Under the pieces are notes generated by a model. It did not search any database and was not told where the DNA came from. It saw only the letters and a list, made by a program, of their open reading frames with translations. Source: Candida dubliniensis CD36 (taxonomy: Eukaryota; Ascomycota; Pichiomycetes; Serinales; Debaryomycetaceae). From it: 64,000 bases of DNA. Where the stretch lies: positions 1,736,001-1,800,000 of the forward strand of contig NC_012867.1 in the NCBI RefSeq assembly GCF_000026945.1. The letters run 5' to 3'. How positions within the stretch are numbered: position 1 is the stretch's first letter; each line of letters starts with the position of its first letter. This document shows, piece after piece, positions 1-9,425 of the stretch. The position numbers were made by a program, and so were the translations under genes.

Positions 1-1254
1 CACGTTTTGATCTTCGATTTGGGTGGTGGTACTTTCGATGTTTCCTTATTGAACATTACTGGTGGTGTCTTCACTGTTAAGGCCACTGCTGGTGACACTC
101 ACTTGGGTGGTCAAGATTTCGATACCAACTTGTTGGAACACTTTAAGAAGGAATTCCAAAAGAAGACTGGTCACGATATTTCTGGCGATGCTAGAGCTTT
201 AAGAAGATTGAGAACTGCTTGTGAAAGAGCCAAGAGATCTTTGTCTTCTGGTACCCAAACCACTGTTGAAATCGACTCCTTGTTTGAAGGTGAAGATTTC
301 TCTGCCAACATTACCAGAGCCAGATTCGAAGATATCAACTCTGCTTTGTTCAAATCTACTTTAGAACCAGTCGAACAAGTGTTGAAGGATGCTAAAATCG
401 GCAAATCCCAAGTTGACGAAGTTGTCTTGGTTGGTGGTTCCACCAGAATTCCAAAAGTCCAAAAATTGTTGTCTGACTTCTTTGACGGTAAACAATTGGA
501 AAAATCTATCAACCCAGATGAAGCTGTTGCTTATGGTGCTGCTGTTCAAGGTGCTATCTTAACTGGTCAATCCACCAACGACGACACCAAAGACTTGTTA
601 TTGTTGGATGTCATCCCATTGTCTCTCGGTGTTGCTATGCAAGGTAACGTTTTCGCTCCAGTTGTTCCAAGAAACACCACTGTTCCAACCATCAAGAGAA
701 GAACCTTCACCACTGTTGCTGACCACCAAACTACTGTTCAATTCCCAGTTTACCAAGGTGAACGTGTCAACTGTACTGAAAACACCTTGTTGGGTGAATT
801 TGACTTGAAGAACATCCCACCAATGCAAGCCGGTGAACCAGTTTTGGAAGCCATTTTCGAAGTTGATGCTAACGGTATCTTGAAGGTCACTGCTGTTGAA
901 AAATCCACCGGTAGATCCGCCAACATCACCATCTCCAACTCCATTGGTAGATTGTCAACTGAAGAAATCGAAAAAATGATCTCTGATGCTGAAAAATTCA
1001 AATCATCCGATGATGCTTTTGCTAAGAGACACGAACAAAAACAAAAATTAGAAGCTTACGTTGCTTCCGTTGAATCTACTGTCACCGACCCAGTCTTGTC
1101 CGCTAAATTGAAGAAATCTGCCAAGGACAAGATTGAAGCTGCTTTGTCTGATGCTTTGCAAACTTTGGAAATCGAAGAATCTTCTGCTGACGACTACAGA
1201 AAAGCTGAATTGGCTTTGAAGAGAGCTGTCACAAAAGGTATGGCTACCCGTTAA
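1..1254 (+). CDS. SSB1: Ribosome-associated Hsp70 chaperone Ssb, 3' part
   Basis: This is the C-terminal 417 residues of a cytosolic Hsp70; the 5' end lies outside the window and the frame is open from base 1. The fragment starts in the ATPase domain with the phosphate-binding motif [10 protein letters not shown], continues with [11 protein letters not shown], and then has a full substrate-binding domain and helical lid. The tail ends GMATR. It lacks the EEVD end of Ssa-type Hsp70s and has the IEAALSDAL...[12 protein letters not shown] lid typical of Ssb. Ssb binds nascent chains at the ribosome together with the RAC complex. Leucine is almost always TTG, as expected for a very highly expressed gene. 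It is convergent with RIO2, with 179 bp between the stops. The family call is very secure; SSB1 as the symbol rests on a single Ssb gene being usual in Candida. Confidence 0.96.
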   Translation, partial: HVLIFDLGGGTFDVSLLNITGGVFTVKATAGDTHLGGQDFDTNLLEHFKKEFQKKTGHDISGDARALRRLRTACERAKRSLSSGTQTTVEIDSLFEGEDFSANITRARFEDINSALFKSTLEPVEQVLKDAKIGKSQVDEVVLVGGSTRIPKVQKLLSDFFDGKQLEKSINPDEAVAYGAAVQGAILTGQSTNDDTKDLLLLDVIPLSLGVAMQGNVFAPVVPRNTTVPTIKRRTFTTVADHQTTVQFPVYQGERVNCTENTLLGEFDLKNIPPMQAGEPVLEAIFEVDANGILKVTAVEKSTGRSANITISNSIGRLSTEEIEKMISDAEKFKSSDDAFAKRHEQKQKLEAYVASVESTVTDPVLSAKLKKSAKDKIEAALSDALQTLEIEESSADDYRKAELALKRAVTKGMATR

Positions 1255-1433
1255 GTAAACTAGATGTTGAATGTCATTTTTTTTTACGCTAAATTTTCTT
1301 CCTCCCCTAACATCATTCGTCCCCCTCCACCCCCTTTACTATGTGTGTATATTTAGTATAGTCATCAACTAATACAGAAAGTAAAAATAAATTTGATTGA
1401 AAAAAAAAAAATGCTTACAACAGTTGTATATTT

Positions 1434-2720
1434 CTATTCGTCAAGTATATAGTTTCCTAATTTATCCATCTTAAGTTTCTTATCACCTTTGGACAATGCT
1501 TCTATGATTTTTTCGTTCTCTTCAGCTTCTGCCTGTTCGTCAACTCCGTCCTCGTCTTCAAGTAAATCCTCATCGTATTCGTCCTCCTCGTCCTCGTCCT
1601 CGTCCATCTCATCATCTGTGGCAACTTCTTCATCTTCAATTTCAGAAAGATCTTCATCTTCGTCAGCCTTGATTCGCATTCCCAAAACGGCTTTTTCCAA
1701 ATCTTTATCTTCACGGTTTCCAGTCTTCTTTTTTGCATACCCTGACGCTTGTACTTCCACGTCCAAACTCTTTTCTCTGATAACGTCACGCTTGAAATTG
1801 GGGTATGCGTATTTATACCCATCACCGTAGCCATCAGTGTCAAACATGGTTGGGTCATGCTGTGGATTGTATCTAAATTTCTTACTGAAAAAATCTCTAA
1901 TACCCTGCACATCACGATCGAAATATTCTTTGGCGTCTGGGTGTTCGATAGAAACACATTGTGGGAAATCAATAACAACAAAATCAAACTCGTGACCGTC
2001 AGAGTCGTCCCTAATAAGAATGTTAAACTCGTTGAAATCACAATGTATCAACCCAGCTTTAGCCAATCTAACAATGAAGCCCATCAAATCAGAATACAAT
2101 TTTTTATAATTTTTATGCTGTCTCAAATGCTTCATGGGTATACCTTTGATCCACTCCATCATCACACAGTGTCTCGAGTAATCAAACGGTTGCGGCACAT
2201 TGAACCCATTATTATACAAAACCTCCATAAACTGGTACTCCTTGGCCGCCGCCAAACGGGAAAGATACATCCAATTTGAAGTTTGTCTGTTCTTCAAATA
2301 ATCACGATTATTCTTTACTGTCTTAAAAGACGTTCTACCCAAACGATGGATCTTTAACACTTTCTGTACACCCTGTGGGTCGCTAACAGAGTAAATATCG
2401 GACTCTTTCCCAACCCCAATAGTGGTACCAACCGAGTACAATGTGTTTCTGTTAAGCATACTTTTCAATGCAAGATAGTCATACCCATTGTAACTCAAAC
2501 GGAATCTGTCATATTTGGCATTACGCAATCGCGAAATCAACTTCAATTTGGCAATATCGCCTATAGCTCTATTTGTTGCTGACGGAGACTTTAACCCTCC
2601 GATGGAGTGGATCATTTGAGTTGGCACTAACTCATGATTACGTGACCCTAGTTCTATAGCTTGTAGGACTCTGAAATCATCCGAGGTTAAATACCTCATA
2701 TGAGAAGTGTCAAGTTTCAT
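1434..2720 (-). CDS. RIO2: Rio2 atypical protein kinase/ATPase, 40S maturation
   Basis: A 428-residue RIO2. An N-terminal winged helix (about residues 1-90) precedes a RIO kinase domain. The phosphate loop is GVGKESDIYS (102-111), the catalytic loop is HCDFNEFN (226-233, Asp228), and the metal-binding segment is IDFPQ (250-254). The C-terminal 80 or so residues are strongly acidic (runs of Asp/Glu), as in the family. Rio2 binds late pre-40S particles and uses ATP hydrolysis for final cytoplasmic maturation of the small subunit. The ATG at 2718-2720 gives the usual family length (425 residues in S. cerevisiae, as I recall). It is divergent from the LRR-like gene at 2887 across a 166-bp promoter that contains a 34-base T tract (2772-2805). 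Confidence 0.96.
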   Translation of the reverse strand: MKLDTSHMRYLTSDDFRVLQAIELGSRNHELVPTQMIHSIGGLKSPSATNRAIGDIAKLKLISRLRNAKYDRFRLSYNGYDYLALKSMLNRNTLYSVGTTIGVGKESDIYSVSDPQGVQKVLKIHRLGRTSFKTVKNNRDYLKNRQTSNWMYLSRLAAAKEYQFMEVLYNNGFNVPQPFDYSRHCVMMEWIKGIPMKHLRQHKNYKKLYSDLMGFIVRLAKAGLIHCDFNEFNILIRDDSDGHEFDFVVIDFPQCVSIEHPDAKEYFDRDVQGIRDFFSKKFRYNPQHDPTMFDTDGYGDGYKYAYPNFKRDVIREKSLDVEVQASGYAKKKTGNREDKDLEKAVLGMRIKADEDEDLSEIEDEEVATDDEMDEDEDEEDEYDEDLLEDEDGVDEQAEAEENEKIIEALSKGDKKLKMDKLGNYILDE

Positions 2721-2767
2721 GGTTTGGTCTGTTGCAATGATGAAGATAGATGAGAGAGATGGTCTTC

Positions 2768-2771
<4 letters not shown>

Positions 2772-2805
<34 letters not shown>
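2772..2805. promoter_or_regulatory. 34-bp poly(dT) tract in divergent promoter
   Basis: An uninterrupted run of 34 T on the + strand sits in the 166-bp space between the divergent starts of RIO2 (2720) and the gene at 2887. Long poly(dA:dT) tracts exclude nucleosomes in yeasts, so this tract could open both promoters. Length is prone to slippage and to assembly error. Confidence 0.6.
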
Positions 2806-2886
2806 CAGTACATTCTCGTTCCTCTGTTTATCATGTCTTGTTCATTTCGTTCTTAAGTTTATATTCCATGAGACACACTATTCTAC

Positions 2887-4161
2887 ATGAGCTTTGTTCG
2901 TAACAAAAACAACAAACGGCAAAGAGTAGGACGTGTGCCACGGAAACCAACATCTAATAGAGATAAAGAAGAAAGGCAATTTGTTATTAGAAATGAAGAG
3001 GGATACTTTAATAAGGCTACTAAACTTGGTTCAAGTAATGAGTTTGTTGACTTTGAAACCCTGATTCAGCCGTATTTATGGACAACTGTTACACCAATTG
3101 TTGAACCAGTAACAAGAATCCGCGCATCAGCTAGAATTCCCACACTAAAGAGATTGTGTGCTGAACAATTGGCTCGCAACGTGGAATATATAGGTTGGCA
3201 CTTGATAGCTTCGGCACCATGGTCAATTTGGAAATTAGTTTGGACAATCATTGTAAAGACAGGACAAGACTCGCCGGAAGCATATGCAAAGTTTGCTAAA
3301 TTTTTCCACACTTTTCAGGATTTTAGAGCTCATAGGTATTTATTGGAACAGGGAATACGGGGTCAAGTGATTGGAAAATATTTGATTCCAGGGTGCCGTT
3401 TGCACCGTGTTGAGACGGTTTTCCGCAATATTAACTTATATGATACAATTAAGTTTTTGGACATCTGGCAACCAACTACAATTCTCGACTTGTCGTTGAT
3501 TAAGTTGTCCCGTGATGAGTATTTTGCACTTTTCAATATTCCTAATTTGGTATCCTTGAGTCTCTGCAATCACGATATTGACGATACTTTTATCTCAAGC
3601 TTGTGTTCGACTATTAAGAATGGGAAATTATGGAAACTATCAGTGTTGAAAATAGAAAACACCAAAGTCACGAAAACTGGAATAATGAATCTATTTGCAC
3701 TAGGCAAAGAATCCTGTGGTTTAGCATGTATCGAGACCGATGTCCCAATTGTTGATAACAATGTTTGGCCCACGAATTGGCTGAAATTAGATAATCAAAG
3801 TGCACTGATTTATGATCTTCCTTTGGCCTTGAAATTGAATGCTTTGATAAAGAAAAACATTCTCAAGTCAACAATTTTCAATGACAACATCATGGACTTG
3901 ATGGTAGTTGATAAAATATGTAATGGCTCAAATATGTCACAAGAGAATATCGATCTGGCCTGGGAAGCTCGGAAAGGTGTGCATCTTAAACGATATAGAG
4001 GGAACGCCTACATACGTAAACATGCTCTTCATAATGTTGACGAATCGACTGGCAATGACGGTGGAAGCTCTACAAAAACTGCCCTCCTTTCTACAGAACA
4101 ACTACGAAAAAAACATAAAAATAGAATCCAATTAAATGCAAAAGATTTTTTTTGTATATAA
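2887..4161 (+). CDS. Uncharacterised protein with leucine-rich-repeat-like segment
   Basis: A 424-residue protein that I do not recognise. It starts at an ATG. The N-terminus is very basic (KNNKRQRVGRVPRK), which could be a nuclear localisation or RNA-binding patch. Residues about 100-160 are Trp-rich and helical (WHLIASAPWSIWKLVW), resembling the region after an F-box. Residues about 195-300 have leucine-rich-repeat spacing (TILDLSLIKLS, PNLVSLSLCNHDI, KLSVLKIENTKV). The tail is basic again (RKKHKNRI). An F-box/LRR or a nucleolar LRR protein is a guess from spacing alone. It converges on DCP2 with only 37 bp between the two stop codons, so the 3' UTRs must overlap. Confidence 0.85.
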   Translation: MSFVRNKNNKRQRVGRVPRKPTSNRDKEERQFVIRNEEGYFNKATKLGSSNEFVDFETLIQPYLWTTVTPIVEPVTRIRASARIPTLKRLCAEQLARNVEYIGWHLIASAPWSIWKLVWTIIVKTGQDSPEAYAKFAKFFHTFQDFRAHRYLLEQGIRGQVIGKYLIPGCRLHRVETVFRNINLYDTIKFLDIWQPTTILDLSLIKLSRDEYFALFNIPNLVSLSLCNHDIDDTFISSLCSTIKNGKLWKLSVLKIENTKVTKTGIMNLFALGKESCGLACIETDVPIVDNNVWPTNWLKLDNQSALIYDLPLALKLNALIKKNILKSTIFNDNIMDLMVVDKICNGSNMSQENIDLAWEARKGVHLKRYRGNAYIRKHALHNVDESTGNDGGSSTKTALLSTEQLRKKHKNRIQLNAKDFFCI

Positions 4162-4198
4162 TGACAAACAATACTAAAACATTACCCCCCCTTTGTGG

Positions 4199-6898
4199 CT
4201 ACTGAGCCTTTCCACCATTTAACAAAGCCAATAACCCCTTTCCAGGCTCGTTGCTTTCTTGGGAACCAAAAAGATGGTCTATGTTTTCACCAGGCTTTAA
4301 AATTCTTATCTTTTTTGGTCGGTCGTTCTGGTTATTCACCAGAGACGGTTTAACTTGGTGGTCGTCTTGATGCAGTGGTTTGTCATTATGTGCAATCAAA
4401 GGGTCAATTAAATAATCGACATCCTCTTCGTCACTAGCGATATCAAAATTCCTGTATGTCTTATCAAGAAATTCGTCATTAAACTGATATCCATCGTTGT
4501 AGTCTTCAAAATCCTCAAAATTTTCAAATGCATCAGACGGTGAATCTCTTCCGGAATTTTCTATACCTCCATTGTTGTAGTTGTTTGATTTTGATTGAGA
4601 ATATTGGGCATCTGGTACCGCATCTCTATTTTTGTTTAAAAGATCCAATAACTGGTTGTTCCTCCTGCTTGGCTCGGGAATTTGAAACTGGCTGCCCAGC
4701 AAGCTCGATGTTTTCGTGTCATTTGTCCAAATGTCAAGATTTGGAGAAAGCACATTACTAATGAATGGAGCTCCAGTGGCATTATTGGAATCATTGTTGT
4801 CTCCTCCAGCTTTGGAGCCCCTTGTGGAACCAGGGGTACTTGTGCCCCATAACTCGTTGGGAGATGTTATACGTTTATTTCTTTCGGTGTCATTTTTATG
4901 AAGCAACCCCAATAATTGATTAGCAGAAGATACCTGTGGCTTCTGCTCTGAGCTTGACAAAAAGTCCATGGAACTTGGTAAAGGGTTTAAATTGTTGAGT
5001 TGAGGTTGCAAGTCGCTCTGTGTGTTACTTGGTAGATGAATCCCTGTCAGCTGGTCACCAGAAGCTTGATATTTCTCTTCGCTTCCTCGTGACTCTCGCT
5101 TCTTAAGCAAGCCAAGCAAATCTTGGGATGGTGACTCTTTTGTGGGTTCATCTTCACCAGTTGGTTTTTTAAGCATGGCCAACAATTCGTTGGAAGTGTT
5201 TTGCTGCTCTTCTTTTTTTGGCAAAACACTCTCTGTGTTTGACAACGGTTCTTGGTTCTGTTCCTGCTTCTTATGAAGTAAACCCAATAGCTCGGTGGCT
5301 GCATCGGGGTTCTTGATAGTTTCATCCACGTTGTCTGTCTTCTTCTGTCCCAATAACAGCAACAAATTTGCAGATGCTTCATTATCAGATCTCTTTAGTA
5401 ACTTTATCTTTCTCCTTGATGTTACTGGAACTTGTTGACGTTGTGCTTGAATTGATTCTTCTATTTCATTGGACGGTTCTTGATAAGAATTGTCTATTAT
5501 GGGACTCACTCCAGGAGATCTGATTTCTGTTGTGCCCACATCCGGGGCTGCAGACTTGTGCAAGGAATTCAACAAATGCTTCTTGGCGAGCTCATTCTCG
5601 CTCTCTGATTTAGGCGAGGTGTCGGTTTCTTTAATGTGCTTTTTCGGGAATACGCTCAATAGTTGTTGTGCTCGGGAACGGATAGTATCATCTTCCACTG
5701 GCTTGCGCTGTTTTGTGTTCTCGTCGTCCTTTTTCTTGTCTGATCTAGTCGTCAAAATAGATAACAACTCCTTCGAGTTCGTCTTGGGCTTCTGAAAGCT
5801 CTGAGGATTAGGAGGCTGTTGGTTATGTGGGCTAACATATGCGGGATGATGAGGCATGAACTGTGGAGGCATAAACGACATAGGATTGAAAAAAGGCTGG
5901 CTGTAAAATGGGAAAGCAGCGTGTGCTCCTGCAAAAAAGGGAATTTGGTTATGAAGATGTTGTGGAACAGGTACATTAACCATTGGTTGCTGTGGTTGCT
6001 GATCAGTATTTTGGTATGAAGAGGTGGGTGATATTGCAGATTGGCTTTCCTTTTGTCCAACTTTTTGCAAAATATTCAACAACTCTCTGCCTGCATCCAC
6101 ATTTTCTTCTGGCTCCTTAGCATTAAGTCCCAACAAGTCCTTCAATTTCAATTCAACTTGTAACATGATTTCTTCCTCATTCAATACACCCTTGTTCTTG
6201 TTGATCCATTTAATCATTGGCTTCAAAATCGTCCCCACAATGAAAAAAGTGTTTGGATTCGTCTTGCATTTTTTTTGGATTGTCTTAATGTCAAACCACT
6301 TGATTTGCGATATCTCGTAAGTGGGTGTCTCAAATAATGTATCTTCCGGCACATTTTTGACCAAATAGATTTTGTAGTTCTTTCCCCTTATATTTCTTTC
6401 AATGCAGTCATTTTCATCAATTAGATGTCGGCAATTGAATCCTGTCTCTTCTTCCACTTCTCTAACAGCACAATCAATATCAGACTCATCCTTGGAAATC
6501 TTCCCTCTTGGAAACGACCAGGAACTCGATTCAGTGCCTTTGACTAGTACAACCTTGTTCAAATCTTTATTGAATAATGCAACACCACGAACTGGTATGG
6601 TTGATTTATATTTTCCAAATTTAGATAATGCTTCCTGTGGGTCACCCCATTTCCAAATAAGTGGGCATTTCTCTAAAATTTTTGTACTGAATGCCTTCAT
6701 CTTCATGCTTGGCAAATCGGGGTTCAACTGACGAACAAAATCAGCATAGAACCATTGAGCCTCTTCAATCTGAAACATTATTCTCTCAATAGAAGATAAA
6801 TCTTCTTCCGGTACATTAACAACAAATCGAACTAACAAATCTTCCAACACCCGATCTAGAGTCTGGTTAGCTAAACCATTGCGTAATTGAATTGACAT
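4199..6898 (-). CDS. DCP2: mRNA-decapping enzyme Dcp2 (Nudix hydrolase)
   Basis: An 899-residue Dcp2. Residues 1-95 form the Dcp2 box A regulatory domain that binds Dcp1. The Nudix domain follows, with the Nudix box GKISKDE...REVEEETGF at 132-154; its REVEEE glutamates bind the catalytic metal. Dcp2 removes the m7G cap in cytoplasmic P-bodies. The rest is a low-complexity, Gln/Asn/Pro/Ser-rich tail with at least eleven short LLxxL helical leucine motifs, from about residue 274 (RELLNIL) to 891 (GLLALL). In other yeasts such motifs dock Edc3 and Pat1. The start is the ATG at 6896-6898, and the divergent neighbour is ATP10. The tail probably also carries inhibitory elements, as in S. cerevisiae; that is inference. 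Confidence 0.97.
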   Translation of the reverse strand: MSIQLRNGLANQTLDRVLEDLLVRFVVNVPEEDLSSIERIMFQIEEAQWFYADFVRQLNPDLPSMKMKAFSTKILEKCPLIWKWGDPQEALSKFGKYKSTIPVRGVALFNKDLNKVVLVKGTESSSWSFPRGKISKDESDIDCAVREVEEETGFNCRHLIDENDCIERNIRGKNYKIYLVKNVPEDTLFETPTYEISQIKWFDIKTIQKKCKTNPNTFFIVGTILKPMIKWINKNKGVLNEEEIMLQVELKLKDLLGLNAKEPEENVDAGRELLNILQKVGQKESQSAISPTSSYQNTDQQPQQPMVNVPVPQHLHNQIPFFAGAHAAFPFYSQPFFNPMSFMPPQFMPHHPAYVSPHNQQPPNPQSFQKPKTNSKELLSILTTRSDKKKDDENTKQRKPVEDDTIRSRAQQLLSVFPKKHIKETDTSPKSESENELAKKHLLNSLHKSAAPDVGTTEIRSPGVSPIIDNSYQEPSNEIEESIQAQRQQVPVTSRRKIKLLKRSDNEASANLLLLLGQKKTDNVDETIKNPDAATELLGLLHKKQEQNQEPLSNTESVLPKKEEQQNTSNELLAMLKKPTGEDEPTKESPSQDLLGLLKKRESRGSEEKYQASGDQLTGIHLPSNTQSDLQPQLNNLNPLPSSMDFLSSSEQKPQVSSANQLLGLLHKNDTERNKRITSPNELWGTSTPGSTRGSKAGGDNNDSNNATGAPFISNVLSPNLDIWTNDTKTSSLLGSQFQIPEPSRRNNQLLDLLNKNRDAVPDAQYSQSKSNNYNNGGIENSGRDSPSDAFENFEDFEDYNDGYQFNDEFLDKTYRNFDIASDEEDVDYLIDPLIAHNDKPLHQDDHQVKPSLVNNQNDRPKKIRILKPGENIDHLFGSQESNEPGKGLLALLNGGKAQ

Positions 6899-7248
6899 AA
6901 CTCGCTATTTTTTTTATTATTATTATTCTTTCTTCTTGTGTCTTTTCCACTGAGTATTTTTGGCTAAAATTGATTCAAAATTGTATCGATGCTTGTATGC
7001 TTAATAAACAACTTGTGTGAGATCATTCAATGTGTTTGTTGGCAGAGGAGGGTGGACGGATTTTTTCTTCATACTTTTTTTTTTTTCCCTTGCTTTCTGT
7101 CCCAGTAACTTTGTCCGAATATTAAAGGCTGGCTTTTCTTAACTGAATCTTGTGGACTGGTAAACACACGACATATAGTATTATTGGGAGGAAAAGAAGA
7201 ATTCTGAAAAATCTTGGTTTATTTAGGGCCACACAGTATTGGAGCAAA
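6899..7248. other. Divergent intergenic region DCP2/ATP10
   Basis: This 350-bp region separates two divergent starts. It has T-rich tracts (about 7075-7087) but no motif I can assign with confidence, and no ORF or RNA gene is apparent. Confidence 0.5.
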
Positions 7249-8109
7249 ATGCAAAGTGTATTCATCAGGACGTTTACCACTTCAAGAATACAGTTTCAGC
7301 GGTACCAGCCACGTTTTGTTAATACCATTAAGGAAACGGTCAAGTCAGCACAAGAAAAGTCGTACAGTATTACAAGACCGTTGGGGTTGTCAAAACCAGT
7401 TTTGTTAAATCATAAATTGTCAGACACATACTCATTATCCAATATATATGAAGAGTTGTTTGGTCAGAAATCCAAAGAGCGAAGACAGAAACAACTAGAC
7501 TACGATTTAAAACACTCGCCGATTTATGAAGTGAAATCATTTGAGAATACAAAGGGGAAAATATTTACTCCTCCTGTATCGTACTTTCGACAAGACAAAT
7601 CTTTGTATTTCCCAGATTTTATAGCGAAGACATTGGCTGGTAGTAAGAGAAGTTTGTATGACTCTTTGGACAATAGATTGAGCATTGTCAAATTGTTTTC
7701 TTCTGTTGCCGGTGAACAATGTACTCGCTCGTACTTTAAGGTGGAAAACAAAGATTACTATTCCCAGGATTATGATACCTTTGTGGAGGAATATCCCCGT
7801 ACCCAGATACTTGATGTGAATATGCCGCAGAGTTGGATCAAGGGATTTGTGACAAACTTGAGCACAGGAAATTTAAAAAAGTCTTTGAAGCCGGCTCTGA
7901 GATACGAGAATTATTTTATCTTGCCGGGCCATATAATGTCAGCAGAAATTAGAGAGCAATTGTACTGTGATAACCAGTGTTCAGGGTATATCTATATTGT
8001 TGACTCGATGGGGAAGATAAGATGGGCAACCAGTGGGTACGCAACTCCTGAAGATTTGAAATTGATGTGGAAGGTTGTGAAAGGGGTGCAAAGAGAAATG
8101 ACAAAGTAA
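7249..8109 (+). CDS. ATP10: Mitochondrial ATP synthase assembly factor Atp10
   Basis: A 286-residue protein starting at ATG 7249 (MQSVFIRTFTTSRIQFQRY). The frame is open upstream to 7150 but has no other ATG, so 7249 is the start. The basic, Ser/Thr-rich N-terminus is a good matrix-targeting presequence. The C-terminal half matches the Atp10 family, including the thioredoxin-like end IYIVDSMGKIRWATSGYATPEDL. Atp10 is an inner-membrane/matrix chaperone that helps Atp6 enter the Fo sector of ATP synthase. The length is close to the S. cerevisiae protein (279 residues, as I recall). It shares a 350-bp divergent promoter with DCP2. Confidence 0.92.
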   Translation: MQSVFIRTFTTSRIQFQRYQPRFVNTIKETVKSAQEKSYSITRPLGLSKPVLLNHKLSDTYSLSNIYEELFGQKSKERRQKQLDYDLKHSPIYEVKSFENTKGKIFTPPVSYFRQDKSLYFPDFIAKTLAGSKRSLYDSLDNRLSIVKLFSSVAGEQCTRSYFKVENKDYYSQDYDTFVEEYPRTQILDVNMPQSWIKGFVTNLSTGNLKKSLKPALRYENYFILPGHIMSAEIREQLYCDNQCSGYIYIVDSMGKIRWATSGYATPEDLKLMWKVVKGVQREMTK

Positions 8110-8898
8110 AAGTGCAATTCTGGTGTCTATAGGGTACTTTTTACTGTTTTGATTTATTAACGTGCCAATTAGAACTCGGTTATGGTCACAGTATGATTTA
8201 TGTAAATAGTTTATATGAAATTTTAACAAATATTGAACCAAAAAAAAAAAAAAATCTGTTCATTCAGAAAGCTAGTGATTGTGGTAGAATGTACCGTACC
8301 GTTCGCTTCAAATGTTTTAGATCGAATTGCTTAAAGTTGAACACAATTTAAGAGAGGATAGGATATGGTTGCCTTACTCCTTTTGCAGCCCTAATTAAAA
8401 ACTGCTCACAGTACACACGACTTTTTTTTCCGTCTAAGAGTAATCGACTTAAGATCTTTTTTTTTTTGTTCTATTTTCGCTGGTCCTAATACTACTATCC
8501 TCCTTCTTCTTCTTCCTCTACACTTTAGTGCTTATAAACTATTGGTATGTTTCATTATCATTTAGTATGATGATTCATTTATATCGACTGTTTTATTGAT
8601 TTTAATGATGAACTTTTCAATTGGGAATCTCTCTGACTTTAATCCAAAAATAAGCAACCATGGAGAAAACCTAATTAATTGACATCTGACTGCACCAAGA
8701 AACAATCGTAAATAAATAGGGGGTTATGACGAAGATTCAAAACGAAACCATGAATTATTACTAACATATCATCAAAAGATTACTAGTTTATTTTTTATTG
8801 ACGTGAACAAAATCTCTCTTTTACATAGCCCTGTAGGTCTTGCTTTATAGTGAAGTAACTTTTAGTAGTGGGTTTTTCATTTCTGCTCACTATCATCT
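8110..8898. other. Intergenic region upstream of RPS20
   Basis: About 800 bp without a credible ORF. It holds the ATP10 3' UTR, several T-rich tracts, and a half-site AGCCCTAA (8387-8394, reverse TTAGGGCT) matching the Tbf1 core. Two ATGATGA boxes and a CTGA (8566-8640) look superficially like a C/D snoRNA but lack a terminal stem. I see no supportable RNA gene. Confidence 0.45.
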
Positions 8899-8916
8899 TT
8901 AGGGCTATAGCCCTAA
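8899..8916. promoter_or_regulatory. RP-gene promoter palindrome (Tbf1-type), RPS20
   Basis: TTAGGGCTATAGCCCTAA is a perfect 18-bp palindrome of two inverted TTAGGG units, about 150 bp upstream of the RPS20 ATG. The same 14-bp core AGGGCTATAGCCCT occurs in the ribosomal P2 promoter at 46422. In C. albicans, Tbf1 binds this class of site and drives ribosomal protein genes, in place of the Rap1 used by S. cerevisiae. Confidence 0.85.
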
Positions 8917-9065
8917 GCCTTTTTTTTTTTCTTTTGCGTGCGAAATTGTTTACGAAGTTATACCCTCATTCCATGATACAAAATTTTTCACCAGGCCTGC
9001 TTACCACTCTTTTTTTGGAGACTTTCTTTTCTTCTCTAACAACGTCAACTTATAAACAAGCAACA

Positions 9066-9425
9066 ATGTCTGCCCCAATCAACAAGGAAAAAGTCGAACA
9101 AGAAGCTGAACAACAAATTCACAAAATCAGAATCACTTTAACTTCCACCAAAGTTAAGCAATTGGAAAACGTTTCTGCCAACATCATCAGAAATGCTGCC
9201 CAATACAACATTGTCAAGAAGGGTCCAGTTAGAATGCCAACCAAGGTTTTGAAAATCACCACCAGAAAGACTCCAAATGGTGAAGGTTCTAAGACTTGGG
9301 ATGCTTACGAAATGAGAATCCACAAAAGAGTTATTGACTTACAAGCTCCAGCTTCTACTGTCAAGAGAATCACCCAAATAACTATCGAACCAGGTGTAGA
9401 TGTCGAAGTCACCATTGCTGCTTAA
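9066..9425 (+). CDS. RPS20: 40S ribosomal protein S20 (uS10)
   Basis: A 119-residue uS10. The ATG at 9066 ([17 protein letters not shown]) is chosen because uS10 homology starts just after it and the context (acaATGtct) is good. The same frame is open upstream into the promoter, but that extension is hydrophobic and non-homologous. Family motifs include [43 protein letters not shown] and [10 protein letters not shown]. The protein sits in the 40S head near the mRNA path. The codons are strongly biased, as in other highly expressed genes. The Tbf1-type palindrome at 8899-8916 lies upstream. Confidence 0.98.
   Translation: MSAPINKEKVEQEAEQQIHKIRITLTSTKVKQLENVSANIIRNAAQYNIVKKGPVRMPTKVLKITTRKTPNGEGSKTWDAYEMRIHKRVIDLQAPASTVKRITQITIEPGVDVEVTIAA

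Noticed and set aside
1489..1830. Ser-rich ORF opposite the acidic tail of RIO2
   Set aside because: It is the antisense shadow of Asp/Glu codons (GAN read as NTC), a common artefact.
8566..8640. Possible C/D box snoRNA (two ATGATGA, one CTGA)
   Set aside because: No terminal stem, poor D' box, and no guide complementarity that I could recognise; the motifs are common in AT-rich DNA.
8868..9065. In-frame extension of RPS20 upstream of 9066
   Set aside because: It reads through the promoter palindrome, encodes Phe/Leu-rich sequence and has no uS10 homology.
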